DNA of 64,000 bases from Chloroflexota bacterium (GTDB taxonomy: Bacteria; Chloroflexota; Dormibacteria; Dormibacterales; Dormibacteraceae). Position 1 is the first letter of the stretch; every line of letters starts with the position of its first letter. Below the pieces are notes generated by a model. That model saw nothing but the letters and a program-made list of their open reading frames with translations, was not told the origin of the DNA and did not search any database. Position numbers and translations under genes: made by a program. Where the stretch lies: contig VBEF01000042.1 of assembly GCA_005881275.1 (NCBI GenBank), positions 1 to 64,000 of the forward strand, given 5' to 3'. Shown in pieces: positions 43,833 to 51,352 of the stretch.

Positions 43833-44722
43833 AGTCCATACCCGTCATCGTCGGTCCGACCGGCATCGGGAAATCGCAACTCGCTTTCGACCTCGCGCTG
43901 CGGCTCGACGGCGAGATCGTGGTCGCCGACTCGCGCCAGGTATATCAGCGACTGGACATAGCGACCAACAAGCCCAGTCACGAGCACCGAGAGCGGGTTC
44001 GCTATCACATGATCGACTTCGTCGACCCTGCCCAGAGCTTCAACGTGGCGGAGTACGTCCAGGGCGCGCGGGCGGCGATCGACGACATTTCATCGAGAGG
44101 GCGACAACCGATCGTTGAGGGCGGGACGATGCTTTACGTCGACGCGCTCTGCGACGGCTTCAGCCTCACAGGCATCCCGCCCAACGCCGAGCTGCGCGCG
44201 GAGCTTGAGGCGAACACCGTCGAAGCCTTGCGCGAAAGGCTCCTCGCCCTGGATCCAGACCCCGGGGTCGACCTCAACAATCCGGTGCGCATGATCCGCG
44301 CGGTTGAGATCCTCGAGGCCGCGGGACCTCCGCTGCGCGCGCTGCGCACGAGGACGCCGCCCGACTGGCAGGCGATTCGTATCGGCCTTGCAGCAAGCCT
44401 CGACGTGATCGACGACCGGCTCGCAGAGCGCAGCCGGCGTCAGGTCGAGCGCGGCCTGGTCGAGGAAACGCGCGCGGCGCTCGAAGCGGGCGTGCCGTCC
44501 ACAGCTCCGGTGTTGACCGGCATCGGCTATGCGGAAGCCCTCGCGCATCTGCGCGGCGGGCTCACGCGGGACGAGCTTCCGATCGCCATGGCCCGGTCCA
44601 ACCGTCGCTACGCACGCCGGCAATTGCGCTGGTGGCGCCAAGACGACCGCGTCCGCTGGTTCTCGATCGAGCCGGATCCGCTGCCGGGTATCCTCACCTA
44701 CGTGAGCGAGCATCTTGAATAA
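43829..44722 (+). CDS. miaA: tRNA dimethylallyltransferase MiaA
   Basis: Prenylates A37 of tRNA, making the substrate of MiaB encoded nearby. P-loop VIVGPTGIGKSQLAFDLAL, then DSRQVYQRLDIATNKP, YHMIDFVDP and VEGGTMLYVDAL (usual GGTGLY altered to GGTMLY). GTG 43793 is an available start but overlaps mutL by 40 bp and adds residues before the conserved strand. CTG 43829, overlapping the mutL TGA (CTGA), gives MKSIPVIVGPTG, the typical MiaA N-terminus; 297 residues. Confidence 0.92.
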   Translation: MKSIPVIVGPTGIGKSQLAFDLALRLDGEIVVADSRQVYQRLDIATNKPSHEHRERVRYHMIDFVDPAQSFNVAEYVQGARAAIDDISSRGRQPIVEGGTMLYVDALCDGFSLTGIPPNAELRAELEANTVEALRERLLALDPDPGVDLNNPVRMIRAVEILEAAGPPLRALRTRTPPDWQAIRIGLAASLDVIDDRLAERSRRQVERGLVEETRAALEAGVPSTAPVLTGIGYAEALAHLRGGLTRDELPIAMARSNRRYARRQLRWWRQDDRVRWFSIEPDPLPGILTYVSEHLE

Positions 44723-45887
44723 GACCGTGGCCGGGGCGAAGCGACTCGGGCGCATCCCGCCCTATCTCTTTGCCGAGATCGATCGTAAGGTGCAGGAAAA
44801 GAAGAGGGCCGGCGTCGACGTCATCTCGCTCGGCATCGGTGATCCGGATCTGCCCACTCCAGGGCGCATCGTCAGCGTGCTGCAGGAAACGGCCGCGGAT
44901 CCTTCCAACCATCGCTATCCGTCCTACTTCGGCCTCGCCGACCTCAGAGAATCCATCGCCCGCTGGTACAGCGACCGCTCCGGCGTGGAGCTGGATCCAA
45001 GCACCGAGATCCTGCCGACCCTCGGCTCGAAGGACGGAATCAGTCACGCGCCTCTTGCGCTGGTCGATCCCGGCGACATCGTGCTCGCGCCAGACCCCGG
45101 CTACACGGTCTACATGACCGGGGCGATCATGGCCGGCGCCGACCCATTCGTGATGCCGCTGACGGAAGCGAACCACTGGCTGCCTGACCTTGACGCGATC
45201 CCGGCCGATGTCGCGCAGCGCGCAAGGCTCATGTGGCTCAACTACCCCAACAATCCGACGGCGGCGACGGCCGATCGCCAGTTTCTCGAGCGCGCGGTGG
45301 AGTTCTGCGCGCGCCACGACATCGTGCTCTGCCACGACGCGCCGTACTCTGAGATCGCGTTCGACGGTTACCGGCCGCTGACTCTGTTCGAAATCCCAGG
45401 GGCGAAAGAGATCGGCCTCGAGTTCCACTCTCTGTCCAAGACGTACAACATGACCGGCTGGCGGATCGGATGGGTTTGCGGCCGCGCCGACCTGGTCAAG
45501 GTGATCGGTCAGTTGAAAACGAACATCGACTCAGGCATCTTCCAGGCCGTGCAGTGGGCGGCGATCGAGGCGCTGAATGGGGGGGAGGAGGAGACGCGCG
45601 CGGCCAACGCCGTCTACCTTCGACGGCACCGCCTGGTCGCCGACACGCTGAACAAGATCGGCTGGAATGTCAAACCCCCGCGTGCGACGTTTTATGTGTG
45701 GGCGCCGGTGCCCGAAGGGTATGACTCGATCCGGTTTGCCGGTCACGTGCTCGATGAGGTCGGCGTGAACATCACGCCGGGTGTTGGCTTCGGTCCTCAT
45801 GGCGAGGGTTACTTTCGGCTGTCGGTGACCGCGCCCGACGCCCGCCTGCAAGAAGCCATGACGCGGATGGGGACGCTCAAGCTCTGA
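44715..45887 (+). CDS. dapL: LL-diaminopimelate aminotransferase (DapL-like)
   Basis: 390-residue fold-type I PLP aminotransferase. Motifs: IPPYLFAEIDRK, SLGIGDPDLPTP, LNYPNNPTAA, and SLSKTYNMTGWRIGW with the PLP Lys. The N-terminal signature and length match LL-DAP aminotransferase, which makes LL-DAP directly from tetrahydrodipicolinate, the product of DapA/DapB encoded at 24.8-27.5 kb; a general aspartate-type aminotransferase is the alternative. TTG start overlaps miaA by 8 bp. Confidence 0.82.
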   Translation: MNKTVAGAKRLGRIPPYLFAEIDRKVQEKKRAGVDVISLGIGDPDLPTPGRIVSVLQETAADPSNHRYPSYFGLADLRESIARWYSDRSGVELDPSTEILPTLGSKDGISHAPLALVDPGDIVLAPDPGYTVYMTGAIMAGADPFVMPLTEANHWLPDLDAIPADVAQRARLMWLNYPNNPTAATADRQFLERAVEFCARHDIVLCHDAPYSEIAFDGYRPLTLFEIPGAKEIGLEFHSLSKTYNMTGWRIGWVCGRADLVKVIGQLKTNIDSGIFQAVQWAAIEALNGGEEETRAANAVYLRRHRLVADTLNKIGWNVKPPRATFYVWAPVPEGYDSIRFAGHVLDEVGVNITPGVGFGPHGEGYFRLSVTAPDARLQEAMTRMGTLKL

Positions 45888-47179
45888 TCACGACCAAGAG
45901 TCCGCGCGAGCGGGCGTTTCTCGTCGGGATCCTGCTGCCCGGCACGCCTCCCGAGACGGTTCGCGACCAGATGACCGAGCTGGCCGACCTTGCTCGCACC
46001 GCCGGCGCCGAGGTCGTCGGGTCGGACGTGCAGCGCCGCTCCGAGGTCGACCCCGCGCACTTCATCGGCATGGGCAAGGTCGAGTCCATGCGCGACATGA
46101 AGCTCGAGGGCGGCTTCGACCTGATCATATGCAACGACGATCTCAGCCCGCGCCAGCAGCGAAATCTGGAGCTGCAGGTCAAGGCGCGGGTGCTCGACCG
46201 GACGGAGATCATCCTCGAGATCTTTGCCCAGCACGCGCGCACCCATGAAGGCCGGCTCCAGGTCGAGGCTGCTCGCCTGCACCACCTGCTGCCGCGCCTG
46301 ATCGGCGCATACGCGTACGACCGGCAGGTCGGTGGCCGGCGGGGGGGAGTGGGGGCCCGCGGCGGTTTCGGCGAGCAGCAGATCGAGGTCGAACGGCGCC
46401 GGATTCGCAAACGCATCCGCGACCTCGACCGCGAGATCGAGCAGGTGCGCACCCAGCGCCACCAGCAGCGCACCGGTCGCAGGCGCGCCGAGCTGGACAC
46501 TGCGGCGATCGTCGGCTACACGAACGCGGGTAAGTCGACGCTGCTCAACGCCTTGACGGGGGCGGGCGTGCGCGCTGAGCAGAAATTGTTTGCGACGCTC
46601 GACCCGACAACGCGAAAGCTGGAGCTGCCGGCAGGTCGCGAGTTCCTTCTGACCGACACAGTTGGTTTCATCCAGAAGCTGCCGACCGATCTGGTCGCAG
46701 CGTTCCGCGCCACGCTCGAGGAGGTCACGGAGGCAGATCTGATCCTCCAGGTCCTCGACCTCAGCTCTCCGGCGGTGGAGGAGCAGGCTCAGACCGTGGA
46801 GGAGGTGTTGACGGACCTGGGCGCCGCAGACAAGCCGCGCGTCGTCGTGCTGAACAAGGTCGACCTGCTCGGCCCGGCAAGCCGGCGTCGAGCCATCGCC
46901 GCGCTGTCCGATCGCTATCCCGGCGCGGTCGCCATCTCGGCCACCAACCGGGCCGGGCTCAAGGAGCTGCTGGGTGCGCTTGACCAGGCCAGCCGGGGCG
47001 ACTCAGTGCCGCTCGAGATTCTGGTTCCGTACGGGCGGGAGGGCGTGCTGGCCGAGCTACGCAAGGTGGGCGGGGTGGAGCGGACCGAATATGTCGAGGG
47101 CGGCACCAAGGCCTGGGGTTGGGCGCCCCGCCATGCCGCCCGAAGATTCGAGAACTTCGCGGCTAACGGAAGAGCCTGA
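45884..47179 (+). CDS. hflX: GTPase HflX
   Basis: Ribosome-associated GTPase that splits or rescues stalled ribosomes. N-terminal nucleotide-binding domain (GADVQ-like region, GMGKVESMRD), long helical hairpin (ARTHEGRLQVEAARLHHLLPRL), GTPase G1 GYTNAGKSTLLNAL, G3 DTVGFIQKLP, G4 NKVDLL. The first canonical start is ATG 45971, yet ERAFLVGILLPG, the conserved family opening, is encoded upstream. The frame is open to CTG 45884, which overlaps the dapL TGA (CTGA), with no ATG/GTG/TTG between. About 431 residues. Converges on lexA with a 17-bp tail overlap. Confidence 0.93.
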   Translation: MITTKSPRERAFLVGILLPGTPPETVRDQMTELADLARTAGAEVVGSDVQRRSEVDPAHFIGMGKVESMRDMKLEGGFDLIICNDDLSPRQQRNLELQVKARVLDRTEIILEIFAQHARTHEGRLQVEAARLHHLLPRLIGAYAYDRQVGGRRGGVGARGGFGEQQIEVERRRIRKRIRDLDREIEQVRTQRHQQRTGRRRAELDTAAIVGYTNAGKSTLLNALTGAGVRAEQKLFATLDPTTRKLELPAGREFLLTDTVGFIQKLPTDLVAAFRATLEEVTEADLILQVLDLSSPAVEEQAQTVEEVLTDLGAADKPRVVVLNKVDLLGPASRRRAIAALSDRYPGAVAISATNRAGLKELLGALDQASRGDSVPLEILVPYGREGVLAELRKVGGVERTEYVEGGTKAWGWAPRHAARRFENFAANGRA

Positions 47180-47789
47180 TCACACCTCGGACCACGCCGA
47201 CAAGGCTCACGTTGTTGCTCACGATCGGCTGGTAGGCCGGATTCTCGGCGATCAGCTTGACGCGGCCGTCGCTGCGCTCGAACCGCTTCACCGTGGCCTC
47301 GCCTTCGACCAGCGCCACCACGATCGAGCCGTTGCTCGCCTCCTGCTGCGGCCGGATGAGGACCAGGTCGCCCTCGAGGATGCCCGCGTTGATCATGCTG
47401 TCGCCGCGCACGCGGAGCATGAAGTACCCGTCCTTGGCCAGATCGGAAGAGAGCAGGACGTGGTCTTCGATGTTCTGTTCGGCCAGGATCGGCGAGCCGG
47501 CCGCCACGTGGCCCACGATGGGCACCGAGACGGCGTTCCGGCGCTGCTGGTCGACCTCCGCGTCCTGGACCAGCTGCACGGTCCGGGATTTGCTCGGGTC
47601 GCGCTTGATCAGGCCGCGGCGCTCCAGCTGGTTGAGGTGGTTGTGGACGGTCGAGCTGGAGCTCAGGCCAACCGCCTCCCCGATCTCCCGGACGCTGGGC
47701 GGGTAGTTGCGGACCTTGGTCACGTACCTGATGTAGTCGAGGATCTTGTTCTGGCGTTCAGTCAGTTGGTCGGTCAATTTTGTATTCAT
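47163..47789 (-). CDS. lexA: SOS repressor LexA
   Basis: 208 residues. Winged-helix DNA-binding domain (LTERQNKILDYIRYVTKVRNYPPSVREIGEAVGL), Ala-Gly cleavage site in HVAAGSPI, catalytic Ser in VRGDSMINAGILEGD and catalytic Lys in EGEATVKRF. Represses the SOS regulon and cleaves itself when RecA is activated. Diverges from a LysM gene across three operator-like sites, so autoregulated. Tail-to-tail overlap with hflX. Confidence 0.97.
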   Translation of the reverse strand: MNTKLTDQLTERQNKILDYIRYVTKVRNYPPSVREIGEAVGLSSSSTVHNHLNQLERRGLIKRDPSKSRTVQLVQDAEVDQQRRNAVSVPIVGHVAAGSPILAEQNIEDHVLLSSDLAKDGYFMLRVRGDSMINAGILEGDLVLIRPQQEASNGSIVVALVEGEATVKRFERSDGRVKLIAENPAYQPIVSNNVSLVGVVRGVIRLFR

Positions 47790-47819
47790 CTCCAGTTCGT
47801 GATGAGGGACGCTGAGGCC

Positions 47820-47859
47820 ATGCTAGCACTTCGAGCCGCCGGCCGCAAACCTTTGTTCG
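47820..47859 (-). promoter_or_regulatory. lexA promoter with LexA operator 1
   Basis: On the minus strand TTGCGG (47848-47843), 17-bp spacer, TAGCAT (47825-47820). Operator CAAACCTTTGTTCG at 47846-47859 overlaps the -35 region. Confidence 0.65.
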
Positions 47860-47864
47860 TCATC

Positions 47865-47893
47865 TTGACAGGCAAACGCGCGTTCGCTATCCT
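47865..47893 (+). promoter_or_regulatory. LysM gene promoter with LexA operator 2
   Basis: Perfect -35 TTGACA (47865-47870), 17-bp spacer, TATCCT (47888-47893). Operator CAAACGCGCGTTCG (47873-47886) occupies the spacer, as in recA. Transcription would start about 3 nt before the ATG, giving a near-leaderless message. Confidence 0.75.
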
Positions 47894-47895
47894 GC

Positions 47896-47909
47896 CAAAC
47901 GTATGTACG
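47896..47909 (+). promoter_or_regulatory. LexA operator 3 over the LysM start codon
   Basis: CAAACGTATGTACG differs from the other operators at one fixed base (GTACG for GTTCG) and spans the ATG at 47903, so a bound repressor would block the start site. Confidence 0.55.
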
Positions 47910-48214
47910 CCGCTAGGCCCGGAATCAAACCTTGGCGGGCAAACCGTGCCGGCGGCAACGGCTCATGGCGGCGGCTGCTGGCGGCAGTCGCCGCTGTGGC
48001 TGCGCTCAGCATCGCGTTCTCCCTGGGCGCCCGGGGCGGCGGGGACACGCACTACACGACGGTCGAGGTGGAGCCAGGCGACACGCTGTGGTCGATCGCC
48101 TCGGCGCACTATCCGGCGGATGATGTGCGGGTCCGTGTCGATGACATCGAGCAGGCCAACGGGCTGTCGGGGCCGGCGATCCAGGTGGGGCAGAGCCTGC
48201 GCCTGCCGGCTTAG
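47903..48214 (+). CDS. LysM domain protein, probable SOS-induced cell-division suppressor (YneA-like)
   Basis: 103 residues: basic N-terminus, one membrane helix or signal anchor (LLAAVAAVAALSIAFSLGA, about 25-43), then a LysM peptidoglycan-binding domain (TVEVEPGDTLWSIASAHYP...IQVGQSLRLP). A LysM/membrane protein divergent from lexA is the arrangement of B. subtilis yneA and actinobacterial equivalents, which delay division during SOS. The predicted promoter and two operators support the same role; function is inferred from context. Confidence 0.82.
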   Translation: MYAARPGIKPWRANRAGGNGSWRRLLAAVAAVAALSIAFSLGARGGGDTHYTTVEVEPGDTLWSIASAHYPADDVRVRVDDIEQANGLSGPAIQVGQSLRLPA

Positions 48215-48340
48215 CCGGCCACCCTCCCCGGGCTTGACAGCCCTTGCTGGGGGTGCTGGAGCCGAGGACTGCTGCAAAAAGGACCTATCCCACCTGTTCG
48301 AAAGGCCCCAAACCGCACAGTCGTCGACCGCGGTGGACGC

Positions 48341-48568
48341 GTGAGGCTGGTCCTGGTCACCCGGCTGGGCTGCCACCTCTGCGACCAGGCGCTGAGCCTC
48401 CTCCGGTCCCTCGGTCATGAGCCCGAGCTGGTCGATGTCGACGCCGACGACCGCCTGCACGACCTCTATGACTGGCGCGTGCCGGTGGTGCTTGTCGATG
48501 ACCGCGTCGTCGCCGAGGGCCGGATCACCCTCGAACAGCTGTCTAGAGCGGTGGGCAAGGGAGTCTGA
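48341..48568 (+). CDS. Glutaredoxin-like protein
   Basis: 75 residues with the thioredoxin-fold redox motif CHLC in LVTRLGCHLCDQALSLL and a cis-Pro region VPVVLVDDRVVAEGRIT. Fits the short glutaredoxin/DUF836 group. GTG 48341 is not preceded by an obvious Shine-Dalgarno. The 126-bp gap before it contains a GGGCT-TGAC-AGCCC hairpin but no recognisable gene. Confidence 0.82.
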   Translation: MRLVLVTRLGCHLCDQALSLLRSLGHEPELVDVDADDRLHDLYDWRVPVVLVDDRVVAEGRITLEQLSRAVGKGV

Positions 48569-48621
48569 GCGAGGGCCAGCTACCCGTGAGTATGCTTGCG
48601 GTAATAGTCCTTTAAAATAGC

Positions 48622-49143
48622 CTAAGCTCCGGATAACCTGAGCCTATGGATCTTTCGGGACGAGTGCATCGCCTTCCGAACGAAGTCATCTGAACCGCGG
48701 TGATTCAGTTCTCGCTGTTTCCAGTAGAGGGCTTCCTGTACGTCAAGCCAGGCCTTCGGGAGCGTCTGCCGACCTAACGTCCGGCGGCTCCTTCGCGAAA
48801 GCTCGATCATCGCAAGAGCGTTATCGCACTGAGGGATCTTGAGTCGCAGATACGGGCGGATCCCGGTCAAGAATGGTCGGGCACTTTGGCCTGTTTGAGT
48901 CCGCCAGTTCCAAGCCTGGCGAGCTTTCAGTCCGCGAAGCGGCGAAGATGCTGAGACGATCCATCCGCCCCAATTGATCTGCATCCAGTCCAGAACACCG
49001 CGATCACGATTGCTCACGACGATATGGACGCTGTAATAGAACCGACCGCGTCTGGGCTTGAATGAGCGAGCAATCGCGATGCAGCCTTCGCCGTCGACAA
49101 AGCCGGCCGCGTAGGCCCAGTCCGTGTCTTTGATCTCGGTCAT
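48622..49143 (-). CDS. Freestanding LAGLIDADG homing endonuclease
   Basis: 173 residues. WAYAAGFVDGEGCIAIARS is a LAGLIDADG-family motif (the AGFVDGEG form); the following HIVVSNRDRGVLDWMQ and the C-terminal EALYWKQRELNHRG fit single-motif family members, which act as homodimers. It lies two bases after the stop of the SOS-promoter gene and so should be co-transcribed with it. By eye its base composition is clearly less GC-rich than its neighbours, suggesting horizontal arrival. No intron or intein context is visible. Confidence 0.85.
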   Translation of the reverse strand: MTEIKDTDWAYAAGFVDGEGCIAIARSFKPRRGRFYYSVHIVVSNRDRGVLDWMQINWGGWIVSASSPLRGLKARQAWNWRTQTGQSARPFLTGIRPYLRLKIPQCDNALAMIELSRRSRRTLGRQTLPKAWLDVQEALYWKQRELNHRGSDDFVRKAMHSSRKIHRLRLSGA

Positions 49144-49145
49144 GG

Positions 49146-49511
49146 CTAGGCGGAGCGCTGCAGGGCCGGCTCGGCGTCCAGGCCGCGCAGGAAGACTTCC
49201 AGCGGGAGCGCTGCCGCCTCGAAGTCACCGTGCAGCAGCTCCAGGTCGGCCCCCGCCTGGCCAAGCCCGGCGATGGCCAGGTCGACCCAGCGCAGAGACT
49301 CCTTGACGTAACGGTCCAGGGCCGGGTCCAGCGGTCGCGCCAGGCTTTCCCGGCGCCAGGACTCGCGCAGGTCGTCGGCGAGCTCCTGGAGCCTGTCCAC
49401 GCGCGATCCGGCCTCGCCGCGCTCGAGCGGCTCCGACGCAAGCCGGATCCGGGCCTCCGCGAAGGCGCGGATGAGCCGCCGAAGCTTGACCTGGATTGCC
49501 AGCGTACGCAT
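49146..49511 (-). CDS. Unknown 121-residue protein under a predicted SOS promoter
   Basis: I do not recognise the family. The protein is mostly helical and strongly charged, with LRRLIRAFAEARIRLASEPL and RVDRLQELADDLRESWRRES as likely long helices and a less charged C-terminal third (LAIAGLGQAGADLELLHGDF). No signal peptide, membrane helix or Cys. The promoter is TTGCGG-N17-TACAAT with a perfect LexA-type palindrome in the spacer and a second site over the ATG. The gene is followed immediately by a LAGLIDADG endonuclease. Likely damage-induced; biochemical role unknown. Confidence 0.75.
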   Translation of the reverse strand: MRTLAIQVKLRRLIRAFAEARIRLASEPLERGEAGSRVDRLQELADDLRESWRRESLARPLDPALDRYVKESLRWVDLAIAGLGQAGADLELLHGDFEAAALPLEVFLRGLDAEPALQRSA

Positions 49512-49552
49512 GTTCGTGATCGCATTGTACCGAACGAGCGTTCGGGCCGCAA
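49503..49552 (-). promoter_or_regulatory. SOS promoter with two LexA operators
   Basis: Minus strand: TTGCGG (49552-49547), 17-bp spacer, TACAAT (49529-49524), ATG at 49511. A perfect palindromic operator CGAACGAGCGTTCG lies at 49531-49544 inside the spacer. A second site CGTACGCATGTTCG (49503-49516, one mismatch) spans the start codon. The layout copies the LysM promoter and might also touch the -35 region of mntP on the other strand. Confidence 0.72.
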
Positions 49553-49576
49553 CCCGCGGTTGTTAAGCTCTCGTCG

Positions 49577-50146
49577 GTGCGCCAGCTGCTCCTGACCGCC
49601 GGCCTCCTCCTCCCCCTCGCCCTCGACACCTTCGCGCTCGCCGCCGCCCTGGGCGTGGCCGGCCTCGAGAAGCAAGACCGGCTGCGCGTCGCCCTCGTGT
49701 TCACGGTCTTTGAAGCGGGCATGCCAATCGCCGGCATCCTCGTCGGGCGGATTGCCGGCAACCTGATCGGCGCCTGGGCCGGCTACGGCGGGATCGTGTT
49801 CCTCTTCATCGCAGGGTTCCTCCTCCTTCGGCCGGGCCAGGACGACGCGAAGGAGCAGAAGCGCCTCCGCCTGCTGGCCCATGCCCGCGGCCTGGCCATC
49901 CTCGACCTGGGTCTGAGCATCAGCGTCGACGAGCTGACCGTCGGCTTGAGCGCCGGGCTGCTCGGCCTGCCCATCGCCCTGACCGTGGTCTGGATCGCGA
50001 TCCAGGCGTTCGCCGCGGCCCAGGTCGGGCTCAGGTTTGGCGCCAGGTTGGGCGAGAAGATACGAGAGCGGTCGGAGCAGGTTGCCGGCGTGGCTCTGAT
50101 CGCTGTAGCGCTAGTTCTCCTCGGACTGAAACTCCTGAACATCTAG
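49577..50146 (+). CDS. MntP-family manganese efflux pump
   Basis: 189 residues with six predicted membrane helices. The repeated motifs LLPLALDTFALAAALGVAGL and DLGLSISVDELTVGLSAGLLG match the two-fold MntP/LysE-like pattern with the conserved Asp in each half. GTG 49577; a LexA-type site lies 33 bp upstream but belongs more clearly to the divergent gene. Confidence 0.82.
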   Translation: MRQLLLTAGLLLPLALDTFALAAALGVAGLEKQDRLRVALVFTVFEAGMPIAGILVGRIAGNLIGAWAGYGGIVFLFIAGFLLLRPGQDDAKEQKRLRLLAHARGLAILDLGLSISVDELTVGLSAGLLGLPIALTVVWIAIQAFAAAQVGLRFGARLGEKIRERSEQVAGVALIAVALVLLGLKLLNI

Positions 50147-50165
50147 GGAGCAAGATGGCAGATCG

Positions 50166-50744
50166 ATGCCCGTGCTGACGGTCCGATTCCTCGCCATCGC
50201 CGGCGGAGCGGCGTTTGTGTTGGCCGCGCTACAGGTCGCGTGTGGCGCGCCGCCCGAGCACGACATTCACCTGCCGGGGGGCGCTCCCGTGGCGGCTGTG
50301 AGCCTTCCAGTCGGCAGCGGTTTCAACGGAGCGATCACGCCCACTGTCTCGGTAGCGGATGTCCGGTGCCAGATCTATCGCCGGACCGTGTCGCCAACCT
50401 GCCCTGATGACGCGAGCCTTGCAAGGGCCTACTGGCCAGAGCTGCAGCGGACCCGAGATGTCGTGTTTGTGGGCCTACGGACGAGGCCCTCGTGCTTCCA
50501 CATGAATGTCGAATACCTGGCCGAAGAGCACAAGGTGCTCTTTCACTGCCACCACGCGGGTGCTTGGCTTGGCATCAACCCGGTGGTCGGCGCAGCTCAG
50601 CCGGCGGATGTGACGGATGTCGTGATGGCATCGACTCGAGGCATCGCCGCCGGCCGGCTATCGCTCGCGCGAGAGGATCGCATCGAGCACTGGATTATCG
50701 ATCTGACGAGCGAGTCGGGGCTCGGGACCGTGACGATCCCCTGA
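50166..50744 (+). CDS. Hypothetical lipoprotein
   Basis: 192 residues. N-terminus has a basic start, a hydrophobic core and a lipobox-like LQVACG (Cys about 26), so probably membrane-anchored outside the cell. The mature part has four further Cys (RCQIY, TCPDD, SCFHM, HCHHAG), possibly two disulfides. Fold and function not recognised. Confidence 0.65.
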   Translation: MPVLTVRFLAIAGGAAFVLAALQVACGAPPEHDIHLPGGAPVAAVSLPVGSGFNGAITPTVSVADVRCQIYRRTVSPTCPDDASLARAYWPELQRTRDVVFVGLRTRPSCFHMNVEYLAEEHKVLFHCHHAGAWLGINPVVGAAQPADVTDVVMASTRGIAAGRLSLAREDRIEHWIIDLTSESGLGTVTIP

Positions 50745-50751
50745 ATGCGCT

Positions 50752-51348
50752 TCAGGGCGCGAAGATGACGCACAGGCTCTCGGCCAGAGAGTCTGCGTCG
50801 ACCCCCGGATGGGTCAGGAAGTAGCCCACCGCGTCGCTCACCGCCCCCACCACCGCCCGGCCGAACACCGCCGGGTCCTTGTCGGCGTAGAAAACGTCAT
50901 GGCCCATGGCGTGGCGGACCTCCTCCGCGACCGCGTCGGCGAACTTGGCCTGCAGCTCGTGGCGCAGCGCCTCGACCCCGGCGCTCAAACCGACCGACTC
51001 GACGATCAACAACCGCGCCACGTCGGAGCGCTCGAAGCACGACACCACGAACCGCGTGATGCCCCGGCGCAGCCGCTCGTGATGGTTGTGCCCGGTCGCC
51101 GCGGCGGCCAGGACGTCGTGGATGAGCGCCCCGCCCTCCTCGGCCAACAGCTCTCGGAAGCAATGCTCCTTCGACTCGAAGAACTCATAGAAAGCAGACT
51201 TGGAGACGCGGGCCCGCGTCACCACATCGTCGACTGAAGTCACCGTGTAACCGCGACTCGCGAAAAGGGGCAGCGCGGCGTCCACGATCCGCTTGCGGCG
51301 CCGTTCGACCCTCGCGTCCCGCCGCAGCTGGGTCGACGGGACCGCCAT
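50752..51348 (-). CDS. TetR/AcrR family transcriptional regulator
   Basis: 198 residues from ATG 51348; the track ORF from 51573 extends into the upstream gene. N-terminal helix-turn-helix RIVDAALPLFASRGYTVTSVDDVVTRARVSKSAFYEFFESKEHCF is a textbook TetR domain; the ligand-binding part is divergent. It starts 5 bp after the acyl-CoA dehydrogenase gene, so it probably senses a fatty acyl ligand and controls that operon (FadR-like role, inferred). Confidence 0.9.
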   Translation of the reverse strand: MAVPSTQLRRDARVERRRKRIVDAALPLFASRGYTVTSVDDVVTRARVSKSAFYEFFESKEHCFRELLAEEGGALIHDVLAAAATGHNHHERLRRGITRFVVSCFERSDVARLLIVESVGLSAGVEALRHELQAKFADAVAEEVRHAMGHDVFYADKDPAVFGRAVVGAVSDAVGYFLTHPGVDADSLAESLCVIFAP

Positions 51349-51352
51349 CGAT

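Noticed and set aside
48234-48263. TTGACA at 48234 as a promoter for the glutaredoxin-like gene.
   Set aside because: No -10-like hexamer at 16-18 bp; the bases form part of a GGGCT/AGCCC hairpin.
46974-48344. 456-residue plus-strand ORF over hflX, lexA and the LysM gene.
   Set aside because: It is antisense to lexA and frame-shifted to hflX; its tail (EDCCKKDLSHLF) before the glutaredoxin gene has no start codon or recognised homology.
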